Positions 30,723 to 41,459 are shown, counted from the first letter of the stretch. The stretch is 64,000 bases of DNA from Inia geoffrensis (GCA_036417435.1 CM070917.1:58936436-59000435), one strand, 5' to 3'. Program-made: numbers and translations. Notes: generated by a model not told the origin, from the sequence alone.

Positions 30723-31095
30723 AGGAATGGTGCTTTCTGGAAGGGCCCGAATGCGGGACCCAGATGACCTGAAGTCCCCTGACGTGTCTGGAACAGGCCC
30801 AGTTAACCGTCCCGGGGTTTCGGTCATCGATTCCTAGACATAGGAACCCCGGTTTGGCGAGGGAGGCAGGGAAATGGACAGCAGAGCCTGAGAACGCTTT
30901 GGATCATGCCTTGGCAACTCCATCTCATCAAGAGTTGCTCGAAACCCAAGCAGCCTAGCAATCCAGCAGTATACTGGAGTTCTCCTGTATTTGGGGAATA
31001 TTTCTGGTTTGGGGCCCCGGAGTCCCTTGGCCACTGGCCCCGACCTCACGTCAGGGTTTCTGAGCCCCCAGCTCGAGCCCGGCTGTCACTCGGGT
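30723..31095. other. Unique DNA, nothing recognised
   Basis: Contains the palindrome-like GGTCATCGATTCC and only short frames. It leads into an A+T-richer block. Confidence 0.4.
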
Positions 31096-31650
31096 CACAC
31101 AGTCTCCAGCCACTCCAGTGTTCCCTGACCTTGGGGAAAATTGCTTCCCAAATGACGCCCCTCTGTTTCACAAGCTTTAAGCACAGTGCCGAGGACACAT
31201 AAATTACACGAGGCCCTTCCCATTCCCATTGGATACGTTGAATAATGTAACATTTCAACAATACCTAAAGGTGCACTCTTATTAAAACACACTGGTGTTA
31301 AAAAAAGAAGCAACACCAGTAGAGCTACAGTAAAATCGTCACAGACTCCCACTAGATGCCAGAATAATAAAACCCAAATTATTTTTGCCAGAGGCAGGAT
31401 TCATAAGGCATGAGAAGAGCCGGGAACAAAGCTGGTTTCACAAGAGTGGTTTAAAAATGGGAGGAGGAGATTCATTTATTCAGAGTATTGCATATCCCCT
31501 GTAATCTTTACTACTGAAACGAGTTGCCTCACACTCTTCTCTTGGTTAAAGAAATAGCAAGTTTTGCTTTCTTAGCTTGAGTCCCATTTTAAGCTCTGAT
31601 TTTGGTTATTAGCTCATGTTTTGGGGGAAGCAGACTGAGAAGGAATTGGC
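31096..31650. promoter_or_regulatory. A+T-rich unique block with inverted repeat, candidate conserved enhancer
   Basis: No repeat family fits this 0.55-kb block. Motifs include TTGAATAATGTAACATTTC, CCAGAATAATAAAACCCAAA and TATTCAGAGTATTGCATATC. A perfect 9-bp inverted repeat, ACTGGTGTT at 31291-31299 and AACACCAGT at 31312-31320, contains GGTGT half-sites of the type bound by T-box proteins. The function is inferred. Confidence 0.35.
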
Positions 31651-31920
31651 GTGATGAGAAAATCGAGGGGAACGCCGCCAGCATCTCTGAAAGATGCCTC
31701 GAGAGAGATTGAAGAGAGAAGATGGGAGAAGGGATGCTGGCACACAGGGAGGAGTGGGTTTCAGAGAAAAATAAGGAAGGAATACAGTGCCTTGCTGAAC
31801 TACAAAGCAGGCAAGTGAATGAGGACTCCACGTTTTAACGAATGGGTATAGTTAGCAGGATAAGCAGCTCTGTTTGGTTTGGAAATTTGGATGGTTTTTA
31901 AAAATGAAAACCGAATCCCT
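31651..31920. other. Unique DNA, nothing recognised
   Basis: Purine-rich part (AGAGAGATTGAAGAGAGAAG at 31701), then A+T-rich DNA up to the L1 target duplication. The short minus frame 31589-31831 is rich in S and L and not credible. Confidence 0.4.
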
Positions 31921-32323
31921 GCCATTACTTTGAATTTTTTCCCAGTTTTATTGAGATATAATTGACATATAACTTTGTGTTTGTTTAAGATGTACAACAC
32001 AATAATTTGATATTTGTATTTACTACAAAATGATCACCATAATTTGTCTGGTTAACATCCATCACCTCACATAGTTACCTTTTTTTTCTTGTGATGAGAA
32101 CTTTCAAGATATGCTCTTAGCATCTTTCAAAAGCATATCTGTATCACTGTTAACTAGTGTCACCATGCTGTGCATTACACCCCCAGAGCATATTCATATT
32201 ATAACTGGAAGTTTGTCCCTACTGACCACCTTCACCATTTCCCCCACTCCCCACCCCCTGCCTCTGGTAACCGCCAATCTATTCTCTGTTTCTATGGAAA
32301 ATCTGTGCCATTACTCTGAATTT
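31921..32323 (-). mobile_element. L1 3'-end insertion with 17-bp target-site duplication
   Basis: Body about 31938-32306: CAGTTTTATTGAGATATAAT, ATCCATCACCTCACATAGTT and CTCTGGTAACCGCCAATCTA are an L1M 3' UTR in reverse orientation. Duplications GCCATTACTYTGAATTT at 31921-31937 and 32307-32323 match at 16 of 17 bases. The clear duplication shows it is one intact insertion despite its diverged body. Confidence 0.92.
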
Positions 32324-33670
32324 CTTTTACTTTCTGCCAGGCAGAACTGGAGGACTAAAAAGCTCCATTTTCTGCAATGAAATGCAGCAGAAAGGCGTGA
32401 TGTGGGAAGAAAAGCCCATTTCTAAGATACGTATGTTGAGTCCTCTGGGATTCTGCTGTTGCCATTTCTGGAGTCCCTTTGGGAAGCCACACAAGAATGC
32501 AGGCACATCTCTGGCAATGTTTGTATCCTCATTAAAACAACAAAGTACAACAAACTCCCCAAAACTTGATTTCTGAAGATTTCAGAGTCCTTTGGGAAGA
32601 CCTTTGCCGTAAGCAATGGGGTCCCCTATACTGCATCCTGCCCCCCCTTAGGTGGCTCCTGGGGTCCATAGCTGACCTTTATGAAGAGGCCTGTGGCTCT
32701 AGGGGCCCTGAGAGGTCATTTGACTACTTGAGGCATTAGGAGAAAATGCCTCTGATTTAGTGCAAAGCCTTCGGAATGTATTATCCCTGTGCCTCTGGGG
32801 GGAGCAGGTCAGGTGATATTCCAGACACCACACCTCTTGGAACCTCCGGCTCCTGGGTCTGTGTCTGCACACAATAGGCTCTTCATACGATGGGGCAAAG
32901 GGTCAGAGCCATTCATTTGGATTGTCCCGGGTCACACAGTATGTCGGACATGGGGCTGGAGGAGAACATGCTCCAAACTGTTCCACCCCAATGCCCCAGA
33001 GTCTCCAGGAATGTCACCCAGTCTGTCATGGAGGGCAGCGACTATGTGCCTCGTTCCAAGGAGGAGATGAAGGGATCCCGAATTCGAGACCTACACTTGC
33101 AGGGCTGCAAATGCCCAGAGGGGGCGCTGTTGTCTTAAAGAGCCTCCCCGCACCCCACCACCCCCCACCCCAACCCACAGCGGTGCGCATGTGCTGGCAG
33201 CGGACCCAGAGAGGGCACTCCAGGGAGGGCTCCATGTTAGCTCATGGGCTGTCTCTGCTTCTCTGTGTTGCCTCAACCCAAGTCCTGGAAATAAAAACAT
33301 ATCCTCAGGTGACCTGTACTTTATAAAGGACTGTTGTCGTCCCAGCCTGACTGTGGGCCCTAAAGCCCAAGTGCACCTTTCTCTTGGAGACTTGGAAGCA
33401 AATCCAGAATATCTGCTTGGCTGCTGGGCCTTCTCTCTGCAAGAGAAGCTGTGAGTGTGAGGGGCTTTTGTGGGCTCGGATTGCTGGCTTTGCTGTGTAG
33501 AACGTGAAGGTCATTGTACCTCTGGGAGTCGGAGACCATCCCGCTGACAGACCCAAATTAAGAACAGTTAATTCCATGTGTTGGTTTTAAGGTTGGCTGG
33601 GAATTTTCATGAGAAGCGTTACTCCCCTGCATACTGGTCAACCGGATGTGCCTTTCTCTCCTTCTTTTTC
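32324..33670. other. Unique DNA with one CTCF-like word
   Basis: Includes A+T-rich 32330-32600 and G+C-rich 32630-33250. Frames up to 134 codons (32922-33326 plus) overlap others in different phases. No paired splice sites or RNA fold was recognised. Confidence 0.4.
33113..33129 (+). promoter_or_regulatory. CTCF-like motif
   Basis: GCCCAGAGGGGGCGCTG carries the strong 3' core AGGGGGCGCT. The 5' half fits only with a one-base gap or three mismatches to CCASYAGRKGGCRSY. A candidate insulator site, untested. Confidence 0.3.
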
Positions 33671-33785
33671 ATTGTTCACTTATTGACTGAGCACCTACTG
33701 TGTGCAGTACTGGGCCAGGTACCAGGAGCCATGGTGAGCAAAGATCAACACAGGTCTGCCCTTGTGGGACTACGTTCAGTCCTAT
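33671..33785 (-). mobile_element. L2 3'-end fragment
   Basis: TTCACTTATTGACTGAGCAC, CTACTGTGTGCAGTACTGGG and CATGGTGAGCAAAGATCAAC match the reverse L2 3' end. Confidence 0.8.
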
Positions 33786-33789
33786 TTCA

Positions 33790-33915
33790 GTGACGATGAT
33801 GATGATGATTCAGCCAGGTTCTCCCCCTCCTTCCCTCCCCCCTGCCTCCCTCCTCCAGTCCCTTCATCTCTCCCCACCTCCTCACTCCCCTCCCCTCTTC
33901 CTCCTGGACCCCTCT
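33790..33915. repeat. (GAT)n followed by a C/T-rich low-complexity run
   Basis: GACGATGATGATGATGATTC at 33791-33810, then CTCC/CCT words to about 33910. They give a D-rich then P/S-rich artefactual frame (33762-33992). Confidence 0.75.
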
Positions 33916-34490
33916 GCTCAGCCCCTTGGGACGGAGTCCAGCTGCACGGTGGGCAGAGGATAGGGGCCCTCAGAGAGGAATGGAGGGGCTGACTGCCCAG
34001 CCCCTGGCTGTGTAACTGCTCGTCAGAAGGGTTGGAGTTTGAGGGTGGCCAGAGGACCTTGTCATCCATGCAAGTCTGTTCTTGAAGGAGCCTCCGCTGG
34101 GGCCTGTGCCCCTTTCTGTGTTGGCTTATTTTTTGCAGAAGACACCTTTTAAAAGCCCAGGTGTTAATTTTTCCGTCTTCTCTCCCCAGTGGCAAGAATC
34201 CAACAGGAGGCCTTTTGGGGCCGGAGCACAAAAGGCAGCCCCCAGCTTCCTGCCGCCTTGGGAGCAAAGCTGGGAGCCGGGCTGGCTCAGCAGCTGCCAT
34301 GGGCTGGAGTAGTCAGACTGGGCCACAGGCCTGGGAGACTTCAGTTCACTGCTGAGATGTGGGGAAGCAGGCAGTGGGAATGGGCTCTTTACTGCCCTCT
34401 GAGACTCAGCGCTCCCTCCTGCCCAGGCTCCCTGCCCTCGCCCTTGGCAGGACCATGCCTGGCACTTTCTAGATCCAGGGCCTTCTCTGT
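33916..34490. other. Unique DNA with a strong splice-acceptor-like motif at 34168-34189
   Basis: GTTAATTTTTCCGTCTTCTC then TCCCCAG looks like a branch point, pyrimidine run and acceptor, with segment start at 34190. The nearest good donor is GAGCAG|GTAAGA at 34602/34603, which would make a 413-base exon. The longest plus frame there (34189-34563) stops before that donor, so any exon would be non-coding or terminal. Weak evidence. Confidence 0.25.
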
Positions 34491-35466
34491 ATCACATCTC
34501 CAGCCTTCCTGGGATATAAGCCTCTGTCAATCCCCAAATTATTTTGAGGGCACCCGCCACTAATGCCAGGGGTGTGGATCCTGAAGCAGGTAGGGGGAGC
34601 AGGTAAGAGTCCTGGCCCACAGTGAGCCCTTGTGCCCCGGTGACCCTGGGGTTCTGGAATGGGTGTGGGCAGGGGTGGGGGTGGGGCCTCAGAATCCTCC
34701 CCCTCTGCCTGCCTCCCTGCAGTGGGAGGGGCGAGGAGGCCTCGCAGATTGCAGGGCAGCAGTGGGAGGCCCTTGCCTGCCTCCTGCACAGGGTGTGCTC
34801 TGGCACAGCCTGGAACCACGGGTGCCTGGCACCGAGCTTGGTACATGGTCGGGCACAAGAAATATAATTCCGAGAGTGAGGAAGACGCAGGTCGCTCCTG
34901 CGACCTAGCCAACCCTTTTGCCTCAGAACCCAGAGTCCGAGATGACAGCCTATAGCCTTGACCCTGGGCCTGGCCCTGGGCAGGCTTGGCCTTCTGCTCT
35001 TTTCTTTTTGCCTTATCAACCGAGCCAACCTTGTGGGCCTTGAGAGAGGCATCCTGGCGACTTCATTGCTGGGCCTTTGGCCTCCACCCACGCTGGGCTC
35101 CGTGGGCAGGATGGGACCAGTTCCTTCCCCTGGCATCCCGGGAGCTGGGGCACCCCATCTGGGTGAGCCCTGTGGTCCCTGAAACTGCGGGCCTGGCTTC
35201 TGCTCTGTGGGTGATGGATGGTGTTTCCTACTGTGGAGTGAGGGAAAATGTGCCACTGCAATCAGGGACAAGCTATTAGATACTCTCCCATTCAGCTCGG
35301 GTGGAGGAAAACAAATGAAGCGGGGAGAGGGGCCCCCCTCGGGCCCTGGCCCTGCCCCTGCTCTCGGCAGGCACTGCATGTGGGGCAGAGTTAGGGCGCC
35401 AGGTGGGTGGGGGATGCGGAGGCATTTGCCCCTGGAGAAGGTGGCCTGGACTTGGGGATCGTCCAT
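34491..35466. other. G+C-rich DNA with the longest open frame in the window (324 codons, minus)
   Basis: The minus frame 35466-34492 is open for 324 codons from an ATG. The product is rich in P, R, G and S, lacks any domain, signal peptide or membrane segment I can see, and overlaps a second minus frame of 147 codons (34469-34912) in another phase and several plus frames. A degraded L2-like piece may lie inside (34800-34865, GTGCCTGGCACCGAGCTTGG). I read it as a chance frame in stop-poor DNA, though it merits a check. Confidence 0.4.
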
Positions 35467-36545
35467 AACGATCAGGGTGCTGGGGACTGGAGGAGTTTGG
35501 GGGCATCCCTTGGATTCTTACTGCCTGTGCCCCATATTTTTGCGCCCTCTCCTTTGTCACTTTCCTTCCTGGGTTTAGGTACCGGGGACACGGGGTGTGG
35601 TGCCTGGCTGGGCAGCATCCACAGCCCTGCATGGCTCCTGTTCCAGCGGGTCTGGTAGAAAATGAACGCCAGCCCTTGCCTTTTATGCTGGCTGCTGAGA
35701 ATCAAGCGTTTAGTTGTAAGAGAAGCCAGCCTACCTGCCTTCTAGCCCCGCCACTGGGGTTACCACCTGGAGCCGCCGCCTCTACCTGGGCTCCCTCCGC
35801 TTCCGCCTGAGCCCCTCTTTCTCCCACAGCCCCTCCCCCAGCCATCCCTCTCATTGCATTTAGCCCACTGACCTAGGAGAATCAGATCACACACTTGTTT
35901 CTCCCCTTGAAAAGTGGCCTGTGGAGCTCAGGGCTGTTCCTGGCCTCTACCATGCCCAGCTCCTGGCTCTGTGCATGGCACGGATGGTCACTGGAAAGGC
36001 ATATGTGCCCGGGCATGCCTCTGCAGTTGGCAGCGCTCTGTGAGTTTGGCCCTGCCATTTGGGATGGGGCAGTGCTCCCTTAAGTAACCAGATTTTAGAA
36101 AAATAAAAAACTGGTAATTTTTCTTTATTATTTTTAAAAATCTCTGTTGTGAGATTTCTGGGGATGTGCCAATGGGGGCCTTTCCACTGGGGGTGGGGTG
36201 GGGCAGAGCTCAATCATTCCCTGGACAACATGATCTCACAACCCTGCCCCAAAGCCAGTCTCTCCAGGATGATCAGAATGGATCCCCTAAATGGTTTTGT
36301 GTCCTGTTTGCCTGATGGCACACACACTCGGTTAGAGTAAATTAAGCAAAAAAAAAAAAAAAAAATTCCAAGGCCCAGGTGCCTCCTACCCCTGCAAAAC
36401 CCAACCGGACACCACCAGCAAAATGAACAGAAACAACCAGCTCCCTTCTGTTTCCTGGGAATTCCTGCTCTAGAGACTGACAGGGGAGGCTAGTCTAAGT
36501 AAACCTAAGAGTGTGAAACAGGAGAATAAAAGGGGGGGGGTTTCT
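35467..36545. other. Unique DNA with an A+T-rich imperfect hairpin and a poly(A) run
   Basis: 36089-36146 forms a long imperfect inverted repeat (CAGATTTTAGAAAAATAAA against the complement of TTATTTTTAAAAATCTCTG). A run of about 18 A residues lies at 36348-36365 with no recognisable retroelement in front of it. The rest is unique with only short frames. Confidence 0.4.
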
Positions 36546-36905
36546 TTCATTCATTCATTTATTCACTCGACGAATACTGAGTGAGCTCCAACGATGTGCC
36601 AGGCCTGTTCCAGGCCCTGGAGATGGAGTTGAATAAAACAGGTCAAGTGCCCGCAGGACGCTGGCATTCCGGGGTGGGGGAGGGGCAAAGAACGACCACA
36701 GGAAACAAGTGCATTTTGTGTGACACCAGATTCGATAATTTCTGGGAAATTATCCGCGTAACAGCTGGTGCAAAGGCTTGATGTAGGGGGCATGCAGGTG
36801 CTTGAGTGTGGAGGGACAGCCAGGAGGCCCAGGGGCTGCAGCGGGTGGGGAATGGTTGGAGGAGGGGCCAGTGGTGCAGCAGGAGGCCAGACTGCTTAGG
36901 GTCCT
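36546..36905 (-). mobile_element. L2 fragment, long
   Basis: TTCATTCATTCATTTATTCA, GATGTGCCAGGCCTGTTCCA and GGAGATGGAGTTGAATAAAA are the reverse L2 3' end. Weaker L2-like text continues (TTGAGTGTGGAGGGACAGCC, GGAGGCCAGACTGCTTAGGG) to about 36905. Confidence 0.75.
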
Positions 36906-37544
36906 GTGGGTAGAGGAGGATTTACCATGAAGTTATGCACCCATGGGCCCCGTGTAAGACCCTGCATCTTACTTTTGCATCCACCATCTTGTCTTGTTTT
37001 CTTAGAAAGCCCCCTAAATCGTATAAGCTTCAGAGTCCCCAAACCTGGATTGACCCGGCTTGCAGGCAAATCCGGGTGTTTCCTCCCAGTGAAGTAGGAC
37101 ACCTTCGGAGGGATGCATCCGGAGAGTGAAATCACCTGAGGAATCTGTTAAAAAGAGAGGGACAAGACAGTTGCCGCGGCGGTGGCAGGGATAGGTCCTG
37201 GAATCTGAACTGGGTGAGGCGGAAAGTAAGAGCAGTAGAGGGCATGAGACAAGGTGGTTTGGGACCAGCACAGAGGGGTCAAAGAATTGCAGGGCTCAGG
37301 GATCCACAGCAAGAGAGCTGGGCCAGCAGCGGAGGACGTCGCACCCCAGGCAACAGCAGGGTTCTAATGATTTGTTTTCCACAAGGTCCCCCTGATCCCC
37401 CTGGGGTGTGATCCCTGGTGGCAACCAACTGGCCTTGAAGCTGCTCTCTCTTCTCTTGTTTATTGACACCAATGTTTGTTTCATATCAAACAACGGATGT
37501 TTGCTCCAAAGGCATTTAACCTTTTTTCTTTTCTTTTCCTTCAG
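36906..37544. other. Unique DNA upstream of the candidate exon
   Basis: The A+T-richer 36930-37030 and 37440-37530 parts match no repeat I know. The right end carries the branch point (TTTAAC at 37515) and a 23-base pyrimidine tract leading to the acceptor at 37544. Confidence 0.4.
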
Positions 37545-37688
37545 GTTGGAAGCCTGTCTCTGAGATCCTGAAGCTTTTTCCTGCCGGTACTCGCCTTCCC
37601 TAGTAACCCTCCACCCCAAGAGAGTTCCAGAAAGAACCCCAGGGGGCCTCCTTGCTACCGCACAGCAGACCTCACCTTCCACTACCGG
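37545..37688 (+). other. Candidate non-coding exon (5' UTR or lncRNA)
   Basis: A near-ideal acceptor precedes this segment: branch-point-like CATTTAAC about 25 bases upstream, then CTTTTTTCTTTTCTTTTCCT and TCAG ending at 37544. A good donor, CCGG|GTAAGG, follows at 37688/37689. The segment is 144 bases, a normal internal exon size. All three plus-strand frames contain stops (TGA at 37569 in frame 1, TGA in frame 2, TAG in frame 3 after 18 codons) and there is no ATG, so it cannot be an internal coding exon. It could be a 5' UTR or lncRNA exon. It matches no repeat I recognise. The plus orientation agrees with the strand bias of retroelements in the window. Without transcript data it remains a prediction, and chance splice-like pairs of this quality are uncommon but do occur. 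Confidence 0.35.
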
Positions 37689-38129
37689 GTAAGGCGCCGC
37701 CTGCCCACCACACCCATCCTCGGAGTTTGCATTTGTGGTGGAAAAACATCTGGATGCGGCGATTTTACTTTACACGAGGGGATTGCAGGGACCTGCTAGT
37801 CTACTGGCTCTGGTTTGCTGATTGTGGTGCCTTCTGTGGCTTCAGGGAGTAGGATAGGGGGAATCAGCAGATCCCCAGGAATGCCTCGGGTGGGGTTTTG
37901 GAAGGAGTGGCTCTGCTGAAATCCATCAGCCTGGCCGCAAAGTTGTTATCCCAGGAAGGAAGGCGGACAGGGTGTGTGTCCATCGTCCAGTGTCAGCACA
38001 AAATGCCATAGAGGCCAAGGTCGGGGGTCTGACCCTCCCCTGCACGGTTCCGTGTCCTGCTGTGTACATTCCCCTGTGACCCACTGATGGGCTCTGACGC
38101 CTTCATCTGGCTCTAGAGGGGACTCAGTG
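37689..38129. other. Unique DNA downstream of the candidate exon
   Basis: Starts with the donor GTAAGGCGCC. It contains a short A+T-richer patch (GGCGATTTTACTTTACACGA, 37757), no repeat and only short frames. Near 37960-38130 it may already include the decayed start of the LTR-like repeat. Confidence 0.4.
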
Positions 38130-38815
38130 ATTGCCCTGTTCCCCCCCTCCAGTGGCTGCCCTGTACTTCAACCCTGGCACTCACCACCTAGAGCTATTGG
38201 CAGACCCCAGAGGCTTAGGGCCCGTCCTCCCACAAGACTGCCCCACTTCAGCTGCAAGTCTCAGGGCCGCTTGCACTTCTGACCACTGGCTACAAATGCG
38301 AGGGTTCCTACAACCCCCTCAGTTTTGATAATTTGCTGGAACAACTTGCAGAACTCAAGAAAGTGCTATACTTACAATTAGTTTTATTATAAAGATACAC
38401 ATAGGAGGGGTCTGGGAGGGTGCCGGACAGACTTGGAGCTTCATGCCCTCTCCCGATAGAGTTAGGGCAGCTCACCCTCCCAGAACATCCATGTGTTTAT
38501 CAACCACCAAGGTCCCGAGCTTTGGGTGTCCATAGTTTCACTGGGGTCTTATTATGTCATTGGCCACGTGGTTGAACTCAGTCTTTAGCAACTCTTCCCT
38601 CCCCTGAGGTGGGAAGTGAAAACACCAAACCTCTAACCCGTACCCCTTCCTTGAAGCTGTCTGAGGGTCTACCTGAGCCACCTGGTGAGCATAAAGTCAG
38701 CTGTGGTCTGAAGGGACTTGAATAACAAAAGGCACTCCCATCTTTCAGGAATTCCACAGGTTTTAGAGGTTACCTCTCAGGGACCAGGGACAGAAACCAG
38801 AAAAATTAGTTATTA
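38130..38815. mobile_element. Old LTR-like dispersed repeat, copy B
   Basis: Best-preserved part 38310-38815: TTGCTGGAACAACTTGCAGA, ATTAGTTTTATTATAAAGAT, TCCATGTGTTTATCAACCAC, TATTATGTCATTGGCCACGT, CATCTTTCAGGAATTCCACA and ending AATTAGTTATTACACC. It is the uninterrupted counterpart of 5222-6055. The family is mammal-wide and LTR-like; I could not assign its name. No coding sequence. Confidence 0.6.
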
Positions 38816-39144
38816 CACCACCTTGGAGTTCATGCAGCCCCGCTCCCCGCTGAGAAACTGCACAAAGCTGGTGGGTCCGTGTCATCCAGGGCAGGAAAGG
38901 CCAGAGCCCCCATACCCCGTAGTCGGAAAGATGCCAACCAGAATTCTGGGCAAAGAGACCAGAACACAGGCTGGTCTCTCTAATGCTCCTTGAAAGATGC
39001 CCATTTTAGAATCCATGGAATCAGATCCTACAGGTGACACTGGTGGGTCTCCAGGAATATGCGCTGCTTGTGTTCTTTTCACGATTCAAATCGATTATCT
39101 TCCTGCCTCAGAACACTTGGGTCCTTTTCTTCAGTTGGCCAGCG
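38816..39144. other. Unique DNA, nothing recognised
   Basis: Short frames on both strands only (38718-38993 plus runs out of the LTR-like repeat). No signal seen. Confidence 0.4.
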
Positions 39145-39730
39145 GGTCCACTGACTGGTCTGCATTCAGTCATCTCAACCATTCCTGAGCCCCTCCAGGT
39201 GCCGAGCCCAGGTGCGGGCCTGGAGATGCAGTGGAGACACACCAGGTTCTTGCCCTTGTAGTGTTTATCTTCTAGCGGGGACGTGGAGGGTAAACAGATG
39301 CTTATTTAGAGCAACGTCAGGTAGTGACAAGGCTATGAAGAAAATGAGGTGGGCGGGGGGTGATTGAGAACCATGGAGGCTGCTGAGCACGCAGGCGGTC
39401 AGGGCGGCCCCTGGTGCTGGTGTGAGCCGAGGTTGAAGGAGGCGACCTGGCAGGGCTCTGAGGGCAGAGGTTCAAGGGGTGGGGGGAGCGGCAAATACAA
39501 AGACCCTGAGGCAGTGACGCACGGGCACATTGGAGAAGCATCAGGAAGGCTGCTGGTCTGCCAGGGTGGAGTGGGTGAGCAGGGCATGGAAGGAGGTGAG
39601 TGACCAGGCTACGTTCAGAAGTTTTTAGGTCAGGCTTAAGGATTTTGGATTTTGTCTTAAGGATGGTAGGAGCCATTGAAGGGCTCTGAGCAAGGGATGA
39701 ATGACCTGATTTGAGTTGTATGAAGACGAT
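39145..39730 (-). mobile_element. L2, longest copy in the window
   Basis: In reverse orientation from the 3' end inward: CAGTCATCTCAACCATTCCT, GAGCCCCTCCAGGTGCCGAG, GTTCTTGCCCTTGTAGTGTT, CAAATACAAAGACCCTGAGG, AAGGATTTTGGATTTTGTCT and GCAAGGGATGAATGACCTGA. The order follows the L2 consensus over almost 600 bases. It encodes nothing intact. Confidence 0.78.
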
Positions 39731-41459
39731 GTTGCCTTCTGGGTGGGGGACAAACAGGGAAGGGAGGTCAGAGCAGAAGCAGGGGGACCAGCAAGGAGGA
39801 TGCTCCTTCTCCCAGGGAGGGGTGACCGTGCCATGGACCTGGGATGAGAAAGGTGTGGGCCTGGGGACGTGTTGGAGATGAGTATGTTGAACAACCCCTC
39901 TTCTCTGCTGAAATCATGCTGTCATTCCGTTCCCAAACCACTGGAGACCACTTAGAGAGCCCGGAAAGGAAGACCATATGCCCCAGACCACACTGGGACA
40001 GAGGGGCAAGTCCTCATGACGGATCAGAAGGTCTCAGTCCCCCGGGACCTTCTGAAGCTTCGTCTCTGGGGCTCCCCACAGCATTGCCATAAAACCAGCG
40101 CCAGGGCGCCATCCTCCGCAGCCCCTTTGTCACTGCACGCACCGAGATACCAGCCTTGCCAGCTCTCTGAAGCACCCTCACGGGACACATGGTTTGGGGC
40201 TGACCTCAGTGTAAGCCAAGTAACCCCTAGGGTCATGCACCATCCCCTTAATCTCAGGCTCCTGGTTCTGAGCAAGTGCACCTGGCTCTGTCCCAGGGGG
40301 AAGGGCAGCAGAGTGCCCACATCCTGAGGGCAGGTGACTGTGGATCAGCTCTGTGATCCCTCGGAGGGTACTTCTCCTTGCTGTCTCCTTGAAGGAGGTT
40401 GCAGGCCCCAGCCTCGTCTTTCTGTGGGCTTGAGAACGAACATTCTCCTCAAAAGGTAAATCCTTGGTGTTGTGGAAACTGAAAGCACTAGACTGGCCGA
40501 TCCCGATGGCAGGGCTGGGAATTTGGGGCTCAGAGGAGCGGATACGCAAGCTCCTTTCCGCCTGGAGCGGCTTCTGGTGCACACGCCCTTTCTGTCCCCT
40601 TGTGGCTTCCGAAGGCATGCTTGAAGTTATGAAATAGGGAATGTGCATCAAGGGTCTTCTCCCTTCCAGGGGGGTGAAGTCCAGGGGAGAGAAGCATCAA
40701 AGGGAAGACCCTCACGTTCCGTTCACCCTGAGCAGCCTTGAAGCCTGCAGAGGTAGCTGGGCTCTCTGTATCACCTTCTGATCACCTTCAAGTGGGTGGT
40801 GGGTCTGAAGCGAGAGAGCCAGGCACATTGATCAGAGGTCAGGCGTGCCGGCTGCTGAGCCCCTGCAGACACCCTCCCACCCAGTGGTGGTGCCCCCACT
40901 CTCCTCAGTGGGACCCAGATGCAGGCTTCAGAGGGTGCTGCCAAACCCACCTTCCAGGTGCCCCCATGCTTCCAGAGCTGAGGCCTGAAAAGAAAATGAG
41001 GCATGGGGCAGCAGGCATCCCATCTGATTTCTCTGGCCCAGAGGCCCCCTCATCCGTGACTTAATCACCAGCAGCAGGAACAGGCGTTTTGGAGACAAGT
41101 CGACCTGGGGGATGGAGGTTTGGGGGATGACGGTGCTGGGGAGAGGCGCCAACACAGGCACGTATGGAGTCCCTGCATATATACGTCTTCCATGCCCTCT
41201 CGCAGTGGAAGGTTGCCTGGAGAAAGTGCTCCCTAGGGGTACTCTGGGATCAGTGATGGAGAAACTGCACAGAAGGGCAGGCAGGAGCTTCTGCTCTGGT
41301 GAGCGGGCTGTTCCATCTCCTGTCGCATGTGGGACTGTCTAGTGTAGCTCCCCGTCACTGCAGACGCATCCTTGATGCAGCCCTGGGGTCAGGTGGGGGC
41401 AGGAAAGGGTCAGAGGAGAGCACGGGAGGAAGCTGTTTCCTCCCAAGACATTGTTCCAT
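39731..41459. other. Unique DNA, nothing recognised
   Basis: Frames of up to 157 codons (40178-40651 minus) and 108 codons (40738-41064 plus) lack domains and overlap others. No strong exon-like splice pair was seen. The base composition is even, with no microsatellite. Confidence 0.4.

Noticed and set aside
36089..36146. A+T-rich imperfect hairpin as a MITE or microRNA precursor
   Set aside because: Low complexity explains the pairing; no target duplication or star-strand-like structure is visible.
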